Positions 45,361-54,768 of a stretch of DNA of 64,000 bases are shown here, in pieces (the stretch's first letter is position 1; each line of letters opens with the position of its first letter). The notes under the pieces are model-generated. The model searched no databases. It saw nothing but the letters and a program-made list of their open reading frames with translations, and was not told where the DNA came from. A program made the translations under genes and the position numbers. Source of the DNA: Psychrobacter glaciei (GTDB lineage Bacteria > Pseudomonadota > Gammaproteobacteria > Pseudomonadales > Moraxellaceae); NCBI RefSeq assembly GCF_014652895.1, contig NZ_BMZR01000004.1, forward strand, positions 164,645 to 228,644. The letters run 5' to 3'.

Positions 45361-45520
45361 ATTTATAGTTTTTATATTTTGTTGCCACTGACTATGGCGC
45401 TATTTTAATAACACCATTTGAACCTTACTGCCTGAGCATGACTTTAGTCTAACTCATGACTTTAATCTAAGTATTGGCACTCACCTTCAACGCTCATCTT
45501 AAATCACTCAAGGACTGTCC

Positions 45521-46510
45521 ATGACGGCACCCCAATCACCCAAACCAAGCGAGTCGTCAGTGCCGCAACCATTAGATACCAGTGTGACTACTACTGACAG
45601 TCCAAAACAGCTATTAGGCGTCTATTTCAAAGGTATGGCCATGGGCGCCGCTGATATCGTACCTGGTGTCTCTGGTGGCACCATTGCACTAATTGCAGGT
45701 ATTTACGAGCGCCTGATTAATGCACTTAGTAGCATTGGCCCCCATCTGTGGCAGATATTCCGCCAAGAAGGTGGCATCAAAGGTTTAGTTGCGGTTTGGC
45801 GACAAGTGGATGCCACTTTTTTGTTATGTCTGCTACTCGGTATTGCCACCAGTTTTTTGACCTTGGCTGGTATGATTAAGCATCTACTGGACAATGAGCC
45901 ATTACTGATTTGGTCATTCTTTTTTGGGCTGGTCGTCGCAACCGTATTTATTTTATTAAGCGAAATTAAGCGCTGGAATATAGGGCGAGCAGTACTGTTT
46001 ATCATTGGAATAGTAACAGCTGTTACTATCAGTAGCTTGCCTTTACTGACCACCACTCCAAGCTTACCTTATCTATTTTTTGCCGGAGCCATTGCTATTT
46101 GTGCGATGATTTTACCGGGTATTTCAGGATCGTTTATCTTACTGTTGATGGGGGCATACGATACGGTATTGGAGGCTGTCCATACTCATAATTTCACCGT
46201 CATTTTTACTGTTATGGCGGGTATGGCAACGGGATTGTTATTATTTACTCGTGCGCTTAAATGGTTATTGTCTCGCTATTATCAAGCTACATTAGCCTTG
46301 CTCACAGGCTTTATCGCCGGATCTTTGGTTAAAGTCTGGCCGTGGAAAGTCGACGCCTTAGGTTCTCTAAATAGCGAGGCGATCACCAATGTCATGCCAT
46401 GGCAATATCCTACTGGCGCGCACTGGTTAAGCACAGTCGGACTTATGCTACTCGGTGCTATTTTAGTCTCACTATTGTCTTGGTGGGGCAACCGTACCAA
46501 TCGAGCTTAG
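45521..46510 (+). CDS. DUF368 (PopT-type) polyprenyl-phosphate transporter family protein
   Basis: This is a 329-residue inner-membrane protein of about eight helices. The family signature GMAMGAADIVPGVSGGTIALIAGIYERL spans about 35-62 (landmarks GAADIVPGVSGGT and IYERL), and the second copy CAMILPGISGSFILLLMGAYD lies near 196-216. DUF368 proteins of Vibrio cholerae and Staphylococcus (PopT) are reported to return undecaprenyl phosphate across the membrane for cell-wall synthesis. The same role is inferred here. AAGGA lies seven bases before the ATG. It follows serB by 225 bases, with a terminator between, so it is a separate unit. Confidence 0.88.
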   Translation: MTAPQSPKPSESSVPQPLDTSVTTTDSPKQLLGVYFKGMAMGAADIVPGVSGGTIALIAGIYERLINALSSIGPHLWQIFRQEGGIKGLVAVWRQVDATFLLCLLLGIATSFLTLAGMIKHLLDNEPLLIWSFFFGLVVATVFILLSEIKRWNIGRAVLFIIGIVTAVTISSLPLLTTTPSLPYLFFAGAIAICAMILPGISGSFILLLMGAYDTVLEAVHTHNFTVIFTVMAGMATGLLLFTRALKWLLSRYYQATLALLTGFIAGSLVKVWPWKVDALGSLNSEAITNVMPWQYPTGAHWLSTVGLMLLGAILVSLLSWWGNRTNRA

Positions 46511-46571
46511 CCCTGCCTCAAGCCTGTATCAATCTCATCTAGAATTAACAAAACCTTCCCTTCATTACCAA

Positions 46572-46603
46572 TAAAAAGTGCCCATTCTTGCGGCGCTTTT
46601 TCT
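46572..46603 (+). terminator. Terminator after the DUF368 gene
   Basis: AAAAAGTGCC pairs with GGCGCTTTTT with one mismatch around CATTCTTGC. Confidence 0.75.
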
Positions 46604-46748
46604 AGCAACTCCCTACGCTAAATGGTCAAAATCATTCAAAAAACCAAACGTCAACGGTTGTCGCAAAGTCGCCTACACCCTCTTCAGCTTTGTTCAATAA
46701 CCTTTCATAATAGCCTCATTGGAATTCACCTTATGAATAGCGAGATGA

Positions 46749-47150
46749 ATGATGTTACTGACTATTTTTTCTTTTATCGGTGTTGATGCGTGGAGCAGCG
46801 CGGCATGGCTTGGTTATGGGGTGCTAGCAGGTGTGGTCGTGGCACTTGCTCTCTCATCGCATCGTTGGCTCTTGCTATATCTGTTTGGCGGTATGGTCTA
46901 CTGGTTGAGTGTCGAAGTTATCCAAAATATTTTGTCAGGTCGCCCTACACTATCAGAGCTTTCAGAATGGCACAGCTACGTCATCGCTATGGGAATAAGC
47001 TGGCTACCTTTGGCGGTCTGGGTGCTGTATCGGGCATTACGCTACGATGATGTGAGTCAGTCGGTCAGTCAGCAGCGCGAGTTGGAAGCGGCTCGCTATG
47101 TCGAGCACACACCTGTCTACGACGACGATTATCAGCCGCGTTTTCATTAG
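46749..47150 (+). CDS. Small membrane protein, unknown
   Basis: This is a 133-residue protein with three hydrophobic segments (about 18-38 GYGVLAGVVVALALSSHRW, 42-60 LYLFGGMVYWLSVEV, and 82-103 GISWLPLAVWVLYRAL). A polar tail ends in acidic and His residues. I recognise no family. GCGAG lies close upstream of the double ATG. The reading frame is long for the gap and has normal base composition for the window, which supports a real gene. It lies between the DUF368 and SCP2 genes on the same strand, without evident functional link. Confidence 0.65.
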   Translation: MMLLTIFSFIGVDAWSSAAWLGYGVLAGVVVALALSSHRWLLLYLFGGMVYWLSVEVIQNILSGRPTLSELSEWHSYVIAMGISWLPLAVWVLYRALRYDDVSQSVSQQRELEAARYVEHTPVYDDDYQPRFH

Positions 47151-47375
47151 ACGGCTAAACAGAAAACCATTAATCAGAAGGTAGATAATCAAAAACACAG
47201 ATGCCAAGCAATCGGTCAACCTTAAACGACCAATGTTACAAGATACTTAACACGCTCTACTTAACTCCTAAAGAATTGATACCACTCAATAGTTTATAAT
47301 CTAATTATATATTTATCATAAAAACTGGTATAAAGTACGCTTTATTGTTATGCCCCACCCTTTAGGAGTTCTACT

Positions 47376-47882
47376 ATGTTTACTATTCCTGTATTAGATA
47401 TCAAATCTGACCCATTAGATGCATTATTGGCCGTGGTCGGTTATCGCCTGTCTATGCTAGCTGATAGCGACAATGAAGACGTCAAAGCACTATTTGCTGA
47501 TCGCAAAGTCACGATTGAATTTGCCAGTACTGAATCTGATATTGCCCGTTCTTTTAGCTTTGATAATGGACAGTTTAGCCAACACAGCGGTCATGCAAAA
47601 GAAGCGGACCTAACCATCAATTTCAAAGACTCTATGACTGGCGTTAAGCTTTTGACCCAAGGCAGTCTGCCTGCTTTTATGACAGCAGTACAAGAAGGTA
47701 ACCTGAGCATCGAGGGTGATTACAGTCTAATGATGTGGTTCAACAAGCTTGCCAAACACATCGTGCCAGCCATTCCAGAAGAGTGTAAGCCTTATCTTGA
47801 TAAAGCCAAACCTTATGCCTATAAAGCACAGAAATTTGCTGAGCATTGGGTTGGTGTTGCTAAGCATAAATTGGGTAAATAG
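47376..47882 (+). CDS. SCP2 sterol-binding domain protein
   Basis: This 168-residue protein has the SCP2 fold pattern: a first helix region, strands KVTIEFAS and SFSFDNGQFS, then ADLTINFKDSMTGVKLLTQGSLPAFMTAVQEGNLSIEGDYSLMMWFNKL (landmarks: DLTINF near 88, QEGNLSIEGDY near 111). The last segment is the family hallmark. SCP2 domains bind lipids in a hydrophobic tunnel. Bacterial single-domain members such as UbiJ assist isoprenoid quinone synthesis, but no ubiquinone genes lie nearby. AGGAG lies seven bases before the ATG. The lipid ligand is unknown. Confidence 0.85.
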   Translation: MFTIPVLDIKSDPLDALLAVVGYRLSMLADSDNEDVKALFADRKVTIEFASTESDIARSFSFDNGQFSQHSGHAKEADLTINFKDSMTGVKLLTQGSLPAFMTAVQEGNLSIEGDYSLMMWFNKLAKHIVPAIPEECKPYLDKAKPYAYKAQKFAEHWVGVAKHKLGK

Positions 47883-48002
47883 TCAGACATAAAAAGTTAG
47901 ATAACTGAATAGCCAACGATGACTATTGATGTGCCTCTAAGATGTTTCTAATGTGCTTAATTGTAGCCATTCTAAATACTATCTAGTCGCGTTCTGACTT
48001 TC

Positions 48003-48040
48003 TAAAAAGGTTGCGGTATACTATATCGCAGCCTTTTTTA
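48003..48040 (+). terminator. Terminator after the SCP2 gene
   Basis: AAAAAGGTTGCGGTATA pairs with TATATCGCAGCCTTTTT with G-T and minor mismatches, followed by T-run. Confidence 0.85.
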
Positions 48041-48124
48041 TTGTTTTAGAACCATTAAATACTTTAAAACAATAAAAGACGCAAATATCCATATTTTTAA
48101 TACCGTTATAAAAGGACTTATATT

Positions 48125-49288
48125 ATGGCAGGACTGCTTAGTATCTCAGAACCTAACGCCGACAGCCAAACTGACACACTTAACAATCAAGCCAATACAA
48201 CCAATGAGTTGTTGGCGATGCTAGCCACAGACGCGATTAAAACAGACCAAAATGTGACCAGCAAACACAGCCGTGAACAAATTTCTCAGCTCTTTGATTT
48301 GCCTTTGATGGATTTATTATTACAAGCACAAACTATCCACCGTCAACATTTTAAAGCGAATGAAGTGCAAATCAGCACCTTGCTGTCTATTAAAACAGGT
48401 AACTGCCCAGAAGACTGTGGCTATTGCTCGCAATCAGGTCATCATCGCGATACCACCAACCTGCAAGCAGAGAAACGCATAGAAGTCGATAAGGTCATTG
48501 CCGCAGCCAAACGTGCCAAAGCCAGTGGCTCGTCACGCTTCTGTATGGGTGCAGCGTGGAAACATCCTAGCGCCAAAGACATGCCCTATGTGGTTGAACT
48601 GGTCAAAGAAGTAAAAGCGTTAGGTCTTGAGACCTGTATGACGCTTGGTATGCTTGATACCAATCAAGCAACGCAATTGGCGGATGCAGGATTGGATTAT
48701 TACAATCATAATTTGGATACCTCGCGCCGCTACTATGAGCAAGTTGTCAGCACGCGCAGCTATGACGAGCGCTTAGATACTATCAATAACGTGCGCAACT
48801 CAGGTATCAATGTCTGTAGCGGCAATATCGTTGGTATGGGTGAAAGCCGTGACGATCGCATCGACTGGGTACACGAGCTGCTAAAAATGCCCAAAGCGCC
48901 AGAGTCGATTCCAGTCAATCTATTAGTGCCCATTAAAGGCACCCCGATTGGCGATAAGGTATTAGCAGAAGGTCAGCTGCCTGTACTTGAGTGGATTCGT
49001 ACGATTGCCGTGGCGCGTATTTGCTGCCCAACCAGCTATGTGCGCCTGTCGGCTGGTCGCGAAAGCCTATCTGACTCTGAGCAAGCACTGGCCTTTATGG
49101 CAGGTGCCAATTCATTCTTTTATGGTGACAAACTTCTGACCACTGGTAACGCCAGTCAATCAGGCGATGACAGACTCATGCGTGAGCTTGGTCTAACAAA
49201 GCAGTTTGCCGCACCAAGAGCGCCTAGAGTATTGCCTGTGATGGATGCGATGAACGGTCATCAAACACAAGTCGTGATGGCTGATTAA
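48125..49288 (+). CDS. bioB: Biotin synthase BioB
   Basis: BioB is a radical S-adenosylmethionine enzyme that inserts sulfur into dethiobiotin, the last step of biotin synthesis. The [4Fe-4S] motif CPEDCGYC (Cys94, Cys98, Cys101) is intact. Later cysteines and the Arg of the [2Fe-2S] site appear in [33 protein letters not shown] and YVRLSAGRE. The protein has 387 residues, about 40 more than E. coli BioB, because of a polar N-terminal extension. AAGGA lies eight bases before the ATG. No other bio gene is in the window, and no BirA-type operator was seen. Confidence 0.97.
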   Translation: MAGLLSISEPNADSQTDTLNNQANTTNELLAMLATDAIKTDQNVTSKHSREQISQLFDLPLMDLLLQAQTIHRQHFKANEVQISTLLSIKTGNCPEDCGYCSQSGHHRDTTNLQAEKRIEVDKVIAAAKRAKASGSSRFCMGAAWKHPSAKDMPYVVELVKEVKALGLETCMTLGMLDTNQATQLADAGLDYYNHNLDTSRRYYEQVVSTRSYDERLDTINNVRNSGINVCSGNIVGMGESRDDRIDWVHELLKMPKAPESIPVNLLVPIKGTPIGDKVLAEGQLPVLEWIRTIAVARICCPTSYVRLSAGRESLSDSEQALAFMAGANSFFYGDKLLTTGNASQSGDDRLMRELGLTKQFAAPRAPRVLPVMDAMNGHQTQVVMAD

Positions 49289-49364
49289 GGCCTGATGAAC
49301 ACATTCCACTTTACCGTATAACCAACTAGCAGTAGACAATCAAAGCTGAGTAAGAGAAACCTAG

Positions 49365-49799
49365 ATGGCAGACTATTTTAACTGGATTAAAGCAGCACAC
49401 ATTATTTCTATGGTGTGCTGGTTTGCGGCGATTTTCTATTTGCCACGCCTGTTCGTTTATCACGCGATGAGCGATGATAGCATTAGCCAAGAGCGCTTTA
49501 CCATTATGGAGCGCAAGCTCTATCGCGGTATTATGACACCATCGATGATAGCGACATGGGTATTTGGTCTATGGATGTTAGGTCTAGGCTGGGATGTGTA
49601 TAAAACTCAAGGTTGGTTACACGTTAAGCTCTTGCTGGTCGTACTACTATCTGGCTATCATGGGGCATGCGGATTTTATCGTAAAAAACTGATGGATAAT
49701 CCTCACTATAAATCACACAAGTTTTGGCGCTGGTTTAATGAAGTGCCAGTATTTGCTTTGGTCATTATCGTAATTTTAGTGGTGGTAAAACCATTCTAA
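49365..49799 (+). CDS. hemJ: Protoporphyrinogen IX oxidase HemJ
   Basis: This 144-residue inner-membrane protein of four helices belongs to the HemJ group that oxidises protoporphyrinogen IX to protoporphyrin IX, the penultimate step of heme synthesis. The conserved first helix WIKAAHIISMVCWFAAIFYLPRLFVYH contains the essential His (about 12), and landmarks are YLPRLFVYH (about 25-33) and the later WLHVKLLLV with conserved Lys. The C-terminal FRWFNEVPV-like FWRWFNEVP completes the family. It follows bioB by 76 bases with only a weak ribosome-binding site, and may be co-transcribed with it. Confidence 0.94.
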   Translation: MADYFNWIKAAHIISMVCWFAAIFYLPRLFVYHAMSDDSISQERFTIMERKLYRGIMTPSMIATWVFGLWMLGLGWDVYKTQGWLHVKLLLVVLLSGYHGACGFYRKKLMDNPHYKSHKFWRWFNEVPVFALVIIVILVVVKPF

Positions 49800-49849
49800 A
49801 ATCTAGTCAAATTGCTAATCACTAATTTCTAGAACTAACGGCCTAAAAA

Positions 49850-49892
49850 TAAAAAGCGTCCGCTACTTTAATAAGTAACGGACGCTTTTTTA
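49850..49892. terminator. Bidirectional terminator after hemJ
   Basis: AAAAAGCGTCCGCTACTT pairs with AAGTAACGGACGCTTTTT with one mismatch; A-run and T-run flank it. It separates hemJ from the convergent hydrolase gene. Confidence 0.92.
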
Positions 49893-49962
49893 TTATCCTA
49901 ATATACCAAAGGCATTTGACATAGCCAATCGTATTTTATGACTTACTGTCAAACAGTAGAGC

Positions 49963-50799
49963 TTAAACACTAGGGCGCATGATTTGATAGACATTGCTTA
50001 AATCATACACACGGTAGCGCGCAGGCTCACGGCGGTTTTCGCCTGCATAGCTCAGTATCAAGGCTTGCTTTGCACGTTCATCGACCCAACCGACGAACAG
50101 TCCACTATGCTCAACACCATTGTAGCCATGATTAATATAGTAGAGCCAATCCCCGACTTCAATCTCGCCACTATTGGCGTACGGACCTTGACCATAAGTC
50201 CCTCTATGCACCGTATCACGCGTCACCCCTGCCCGTTTAAATACCGCATCCAGATAATCCCAACAGCCGCCTTGAATAATCGATCGCTCGTTCAGTGCCA
50301 TTTTGCGCGCTGTACTCACCACCTCACGCGCTGCCATATTGCTTTGGGTCTCAGCATTACTGAGCAACGGTAAATACTCACTATCGACGTTGTCATAATT
50401 ACCGGATAAAAATGCTGGTAGCGCGCTAGGTGCTTGACGTTGTACGTCAGGATAACGATAAGAAGTATTGACAGCTGGCGGATTCGCGTAAGGGTTGTTG
50501 TTAGAATAACTAGTGGTTGAATAAGAGGGAGTACTAGTTGGTCGAACATTGACAGGGCTTGATCGATAGCTGCCAGCACGTTGAATCGTAGAGCGTGTAC
50601 TCACTTTGGCAGCAGGTACCGCAGCATGCGTTGGTGTATAACGGGCACTGTACTCAGGCTGGACGGACTTTTGCGCAATAAGCGCGCTCATACTATCTGC
50701 ATGGGCTTGACCTACCACACCGACAGTGAGTAGCAATAGACTGCACGACATACTACATGACGTTGTGACCGACGACATAGACACTGGCAAACGCGACAT
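49963..50799 (-). CDS. Secreted putative cysteine hydrolase (NlpC/P60- or CHAP-like)
   Basis: This is a 278-residue protein. A signal peptide (about 1-35, ending AHA) is followed by about 110 residues rich in Ser, Pro, Thr, Tyr and Asn, likely a flexible linker. The C-terminal domain (about 160-275) has a papain-like arrangement: Cys in GGCWDYLDAVFKRAGV, then GDWLYYINHGYNG and His in EHSGLFVGWV, and a third polar position near ALILSYAGEN. This resembles cell-wall amidases or endopeptidases but does not match one family clearly. AAGGAG lies six bases before the ATG. A role in wall processing is an inference. Confidence 0.65.
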   Translation of the reverse strand: MSRLPVSMSSVTTSCSMSCSLLLLTVGVVGQAHADSMSALIAQKSVQPEYSARYTPTHAAVPAAKVSTRSTIQRAGSYRSSPVNVRPTSTPSYSTTSYSNNNPYANPPAVNTSYRYPDVQRQAPSALPAFLSGNYDNVDSEYLPLLSNAETQSNMAAREVVSTARKMALNERSIIQGGCWDYLDAVFKRAGVTRDTVHRGTYGQGPYANSGEIEVGDWLYYINHGYNGVEHSGLFVGWVDERAKQALILSYAGENRREPARYRVYDLSNVYQIMRPSV

Positions 50800-51052
50800 G
50801 ACTAGCTCCTTGTCAATAGCATCGCAATGATAGCATTAACAATAATAGGGGTTGGATTTCCAATCCTATTTATAAACTATTTAAGCGTGCATCTGCAAGC
50901 ATTATTCCTTTTTCATTGACGATAAAAGGTATAAAAAGACAGACTAGTGGTAGTAGAGAAAAAGGGTTTAGACAAGCGATAAAAATGTAAGTACGAATAA
51001 TACGGGAGTGGGATAGAAATTTTTAGAAAAGTATAAGCTCACAATTATAAGG

Positions 51053-51093
51053 CTAGGGCGTGTCCTCATTTTTAAAATGAGGACACGCCCTAG
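51053..51093. mobile_element. Minimal family A element: 41-bp near-perfect palindrome
   Basis: CTAGGGCGTGTCCTCATTTT and its exact complement are separated by a single T. Only the two ends of family A remain, with no interior. It lies nine bases beyond the stop codon of the minus-strand gene at 51102 and can form a very stable hairpin. The 302-base gap around it holds nothing else. Confidence 0.88.
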
Positions 51094-51101
51094 TAAAGAC
51101 G

Positions 51102-51593
51102 CTAATCGCTGCTCATCTTAATATTGACATGGCGCTTTGTCAGCGCTTGACCTTGCAAGATAGCTTTAGCAGCGGTTGCCTCTTGGACAGTCTCAAAGCC
51201 GCTAATATGATACTTATGTGCATTGTCACTATCGCAAATTTGTAGCTGTTCGCCGATAAGCTTGACGTCATCACTATCGGTCAAATGGATGTGCTCACGC
51301 TTACCATTATTGTCATGCACCAGCTCGCCAGCTCGCACCCATAAGATGCCGCTATTAATAACGCCACTCATGGCCTTTTTGCGTTGTTGGCGTTGCTTAT
51401 TAAAAATAAAACTACCGATAATAAGCAAAGCAAGCGCACCAATAGCCAAGCGCTCAGAGAGTAGACTCATGGCCATGGCCACTGCAACTGCACCAATAAG
51501 CAATGCTGACCCAAACCAAAACAGACCATTATCAGCCGTTTGCGGTTGAGCCTGCAGAGTAATTTTGGCACCATCATCAGTCAGCTTGAGCAT
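51102..51593 (-). CDS. Hypothetical membrane protein with two helices
   Basis: This is a 163-residue protein. Two hydrophobic segments form a hairpin (about 24-44 LFWFGSALLIGAVAVAMAM and 48-64 RLAIGALALLIIGSFIF), followed by a basic RQQRKK segment and a soluble beta-rich part. Residues 75-160 (SGVINSGILWVRAGELVHDNNGK, then DSDDVKLIGEQLQICDSDN) look like a PH-like or photosystem-assembly-type small domain, but no family is recognised. Topology places the soluble part in the cytoplasm if the positive-inside rule holds. It lies downstream of no clear operon partner, and its 3' end abuts the minimal family A palindrome. Confidence 0.65.
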   Translation of the reverse strand: MLKLTDDGAKITLQAQPQTADNGLFWFGSALLIGAVAVAMAMSLLSERLAIGALALLIIGSFIFNKQRQQRKKAMSGVINSGILWVRAGELVHDNNGKREHIHLTDSDDVKLIGEQLQICDSDNAHKYHISGFETVQEATAAKAILQGQALTKRHVNIKMSSD

Positions 51594-51756
51594 GCGTTAC
51601 TACCTGTTGCAGAACCACTGTTTTTTGAGAGACAATTATCTTTTAAAAGACAATCATGTGTTTTGGGAAACAACTATCTGTCAAAAGACACTTAACTATC
51701 AAAGATTAACGATAGCATCAAAAAAATATTTAATCATCTTAGACATTAACAGTAGA

Positions 51757-52473
51757 TTACCAGCCTAACGCTATTTTTTGCATCGCAATAAGCTCTGCAA
51801 TGCCTTTTTCTGCCAGTACCAACATATCGTCTGCTTGCGCACGGGTGAATGGCTTTTCTTCTGCCGTACCTTGTAGTTCAATGAACTCACCTTTCTGAGT
51901 CATCACCACATTCAAGTCCGTATCACAGCTGGCGTCTTCTTCGTAGTTCAAATCTAGATACGCTTTGCCATCTTTCATACCAACAGAAACCGCAGCGACC
52001 AAACCAATCAATGGGTCCGCTTTCAATTTTTTGGCTTTTTGGATGCTTTCTAACGCATCAATGAGCGCGATAGCTGCGCCAGTCACACTAGCGGTACGAG
52101 TACCACCATCTGCTTGCAACACATCACAATCAAGATAAATGGTGTTTTCGCCCAGCTTGCTCAAGTCAATCATGGCACGCAAGCTACGACCGATGAGACG
52201 TTGAATTTCTTGTGTGCGACCTGACTGTTTACCACGTGCCGCTTCGCGTTGATTACGGGTATTGGTCGCTCGTGGCAACATACCGTATTCTGCCGTGATC
52301 CAGCCCTTACCCTTACCTTTGAGCCAACGCGGTACGCCTGATTCAACACTGGCTGTGCAGAGTACTTTGGTATCGCCAAAGCTGACTAATACAGACCCTT
52401 CAGCATGCTTAGTATAGTGGCGCTCAAAGCTGATCGAGCGAAGTTGGTCAAGCTCACGATTGTCAATACGCAT
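51757..52473 (-). CDS. rph: Ribonuclease PH
   Basis: RNase PH removes nucleotides from the 3' end of tRNA precursors by phosphorolysis. The 238-residue protein matches the family from end to end: it starts [12 protein letters not shown], continues with [19 protein letters not shown] and [13 protein letters not shown], where Arg and the phosphate-binding residues lie. Then come [29 protein letters not shown] (about 115-133), and [24 protein letters not shown] lies six bases before the ATG. It stands alone between a hypothetical membrane gene and fadD. Identification is firm. Confidence 0.97.
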   Translation of the reverse strand: MRIDNRELDQLRSISFERHYTKHAEGSVLVSFGDTKVLCTASVESGVPRWLKGKGKGWITAEYGMLPRATNTRNQREAARGKQSGRTQEIQRLIGRSLRAMIDLSKLGENTIYLDCDVLQADGGTRTASVTGAAIALIDALESIQKAKKLKADPLIGLVAAVSVGMKDGKAYLDLNYEEDASCDTDLNVVMTQKGEFIELQGTAEEKPFTRAQADDMLVLAEKGIAELIAMQKIALGW

Positions 52474-52558
52474 AAAAATTCCTAGTACGATGTTTTAAAA
52501 GCAATGTCATAAGATAAGGGGTCTGTCATTATTTGGGTAGTAGCCAGTATTTATTTAG

Positions 52559-52590
52559 CGAAACACTTGAGTTCCGAAACACTTGGATTC
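52559..52590. repeat. 16-bp direct repeat, two copies
   Basis: CGAAACACTTGAGTTC is followed directly by CGAAACACTTGGATTC, differing at two positions. It lies between rph and the upstream fadD gene end. No function is evident. Confidence 0.6.
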
Positions 52591-52662
52591 CAACATACTG
52601 ACACTCCGAAATAAAGGATAACTGGATGCCTTAGCAGACCTAAATATTACGACATCCTAACG

Positions 52663-52712
52663 TGGCGACGGCGCAATAGCAAGATTCACTCAAGCTATTA
52701 CGCCGCTGTTGC
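52663..52712 (-). terminator. Stable hairpin downstream of the first fadD
   Basis: GGCGACGGCGCAATAGC pairs with GCTATTACGCCGCTGTTGCC with small bulges, 20 bases past the fadD stop. There is no T-run, so termination would need another factor. Confidence 0.45.
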
Positions 52713-52732
52713 CATTAAATATGGCGCTTGCT

Positions 52733-54517
52733 TTATTCTAAACCTTCCATCTTACGCAATTCTTTACGGAGGATTTTACCCACGTTTGATTTTGGTAATT
52801 CGTCAACGAACTGCACGTGACGCGGACGTTTGTAACCAGTCAACTGCTTTTTGCCAAAATCAAGCAGCTCCTGCTCAGTCACATTGCCTTTTTTGACCAC
52901 AAAGATTTTTGGTTCTTCGCCACGGTCATCGTTCGGAATACCAATGGCACCACACTCTACCACACCTGGATGCTCGCTCATGGCTTCTTCGATTTCGTTT
53001 GGATAGACATTAAAGCCAGAGACCAAAATCATATCTTTTTTGCGATCAACAATTTTTATAAAGCCTTTTTCGTCCATGATACCGATGTCACCCGTTTTTA
53101 GATAACCGTTGACAGTAAAGCTCTCGGCGGTTTCTTCTGGACGATTTTGATAACCAATCATCACCTGAGGACCTTTGACACAGATTTCACCACGATCGCC
53201 TAAGGCGACTTCATTTTCATCATCATCAATCAGTATCACATCGGTGCTAGAAGCAGGAATACCAATTTTACCCGTAAATTCAGCGATGGTCATTGGGTTA
53301 AAAGCAACCACAGGGGATGTCTCAGACAAACCATAACCTTCGACGATAGGTAAACCAGTGATTTTATGCCACTCTTTTGCCACACTTGGCAATACCGACA
53401 TACCACCGCCAATCGAGGCTTTCAAGTTAGAGAAATCTAGGTCGGCAAAGCTGTCTTTATGTACCAAACCATTAAACAAGGTATTTACCGCAGGGATAAA
53501 AGCAGGTTTGTATTTACCCATCTCCTTGATCAAGCCGTCAAGATCACGTGGATTTGGAATAAGTAAACCAGCACAACCTTGGTACATGCTATACATCCCA
53601 CAAACCATAAATGAGAACACATGGTATAGCGGTAGCGCCGTCAAAAGAACATCAGTAGCTTCGATATCATCTTCAAAAGCACTGTCCATGAGCGCACTAA
53701 TCTGTAGCATATTGGCTATTAAGTTGCCATGAGACAACATCGCGCCTTTAGCAACACCGGTCGTGCCGCCAGTATATTGTAACAACGCCACATCGCTTAG
53801 ATTCATGTCAGGGCGCTTATACTCGCTAGCTGAGACCGCATTTAGCGCATGCTTAAAGCTGGTGCTCTCTGGCAAACTATAAGACGGAATCATTTTTTTG
53901 ACATGGCGAGCGACGAGGTTGACCACGGTTCCTTTCACCGTGCCGAGCATATCACCGAGCTTACAGACAATGACGTGCTTGACCTGACCTTTGTCTTCTG
54001 CCTCTTCGTAAGTCTTGGCAAAGTTTTCGACGATAAACAATGCTTTGGCACCGCTGTCATGCAACTGGTGCGACAATTCGCGGCTGGTATACAACGGGTT
54101 GACATTGACCAACACCATACCTGCCCGAATGATGCCTAACATCACAATAGGATATTGCAAAATATTGGGCATCATCGCCCCCACTTTGTCGCCTTTGACC
54201 AGTCCTAACGACTGTAAGTAACTGGCTATCTGGCGACTGTATAGGTCTAATTGCTTAAAGCTAATAGAGGCGCCCATACAGATATAGGCAGGTTTTTGTC
54301 CATACCGGCTAAAGTTGCGTTCGAACACTTCAAGTAAAGAGGTACTGTCATCTGGCATATCGATAGTCGCATCGATATTGTAGCGCTCGTAAGCATTCAG
54401 CCAAGGACGGTCACTAGCTATCGTCGGCATCGTAGGAAAGGTGTTGGTCTCAATTGTTGACTGAGCATCTTTAGCCCCGCTGTCGTTTGTTGTCTCTTTA
54501 TTGATATTGTCCGTCAT
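52733..54517 (-). CDS. fadD: Long-chain fatty acid-CoA ligase (first of a tandem pair)
   Basis: This activates fatty acids to acyl-CoA through an acyl-adenylate. The 594-residue protein has the AMP-binding P-loop YTGGTTGVAKGAM (248-260), the A5 motif GYGLSETSP, the hinge motif DRKKDMILVSGFNVYPNEIE and the C-terminal catalytic lysine in PKSNVGKILRKEL. The first 35 residues are polar and not part of the fold. GGGGA lies just upstream of the ATG. A second fadD with strong similarity in motif wording lies upstream at 55256-56983, suggesting duplication. The pair probably has different chain-length or growth-phase roles, as with FadD1/FadD2 in pseudomonads. Confidence 0.94.
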   Translation of the reverse strand: MTDNINKETTNDSGAKDAQSTIETNTFPTMPTIASDRPWLNAYERYNIDATIDMPDDSTSLLEVFERNFSRYGQKPAYICMGASISFKQLDLYSRQIASYLQSLGLVKGDKVGAMMPNILQYPIVMLGIIRAGMVLVNVNPLYTSRELSHQLHDSGAKALFIVENFAKTYEEAEDKGQVKHVIVCKLGDMLGTVKGTVVNLVARHVKKMIPSYSLPESTSFKHALNAVSASEYKRPDMNLSDVALLQYTGGTTGVAKGAMLSHGNLIANMLQISALMDSAFEDDIEATDVLLTALPLYHVFSFMVCGMYSMYQGCAGLLIPNPRDLDGLIKEMGKYKPAFIPAVNTLFNGLVHKDSFADLDFSNLKASIGGGMSVLPSVAKEWHKITGLPIVEGYGLSETSPVVAFNPMTIAEFTGKIGIPASSTDVILIDDDENEVALGDRGEICVKGPQVMIGYQNRPEETAESFTVNGYLKTGDIGIMDEKGFIKIVDRKKDMILVSGFNVYPNEIEEAMSEHPGVVECGAIGIPNDDRGEEPKIFVVKKGNVTEQELLDFGKKQLTGYKRPRHVQFVDELPKSNVGKILRKELRKMEGLE

Positions 54518-54768
54518 AACTTCCCCTAAATATTACCGTTAAAAAGATAGAATAATCTGATGAAAATATCCTGAACGTCAGGATTGTTTATGCATTCTAA
54601 TAAATGAACAATCCTGACACTCATCACTAAGCCTACTACAAACTAGGCTAAAAAGTTAAACCGCTAATACGTTTTTACGACGATAATCATGCCAGCTCTA
54701 TAGCGCCAAACTCATACAATTCTATCGCTAAATAAGAAAATATATCGGCAGGCACTATAGCAGTTCTG

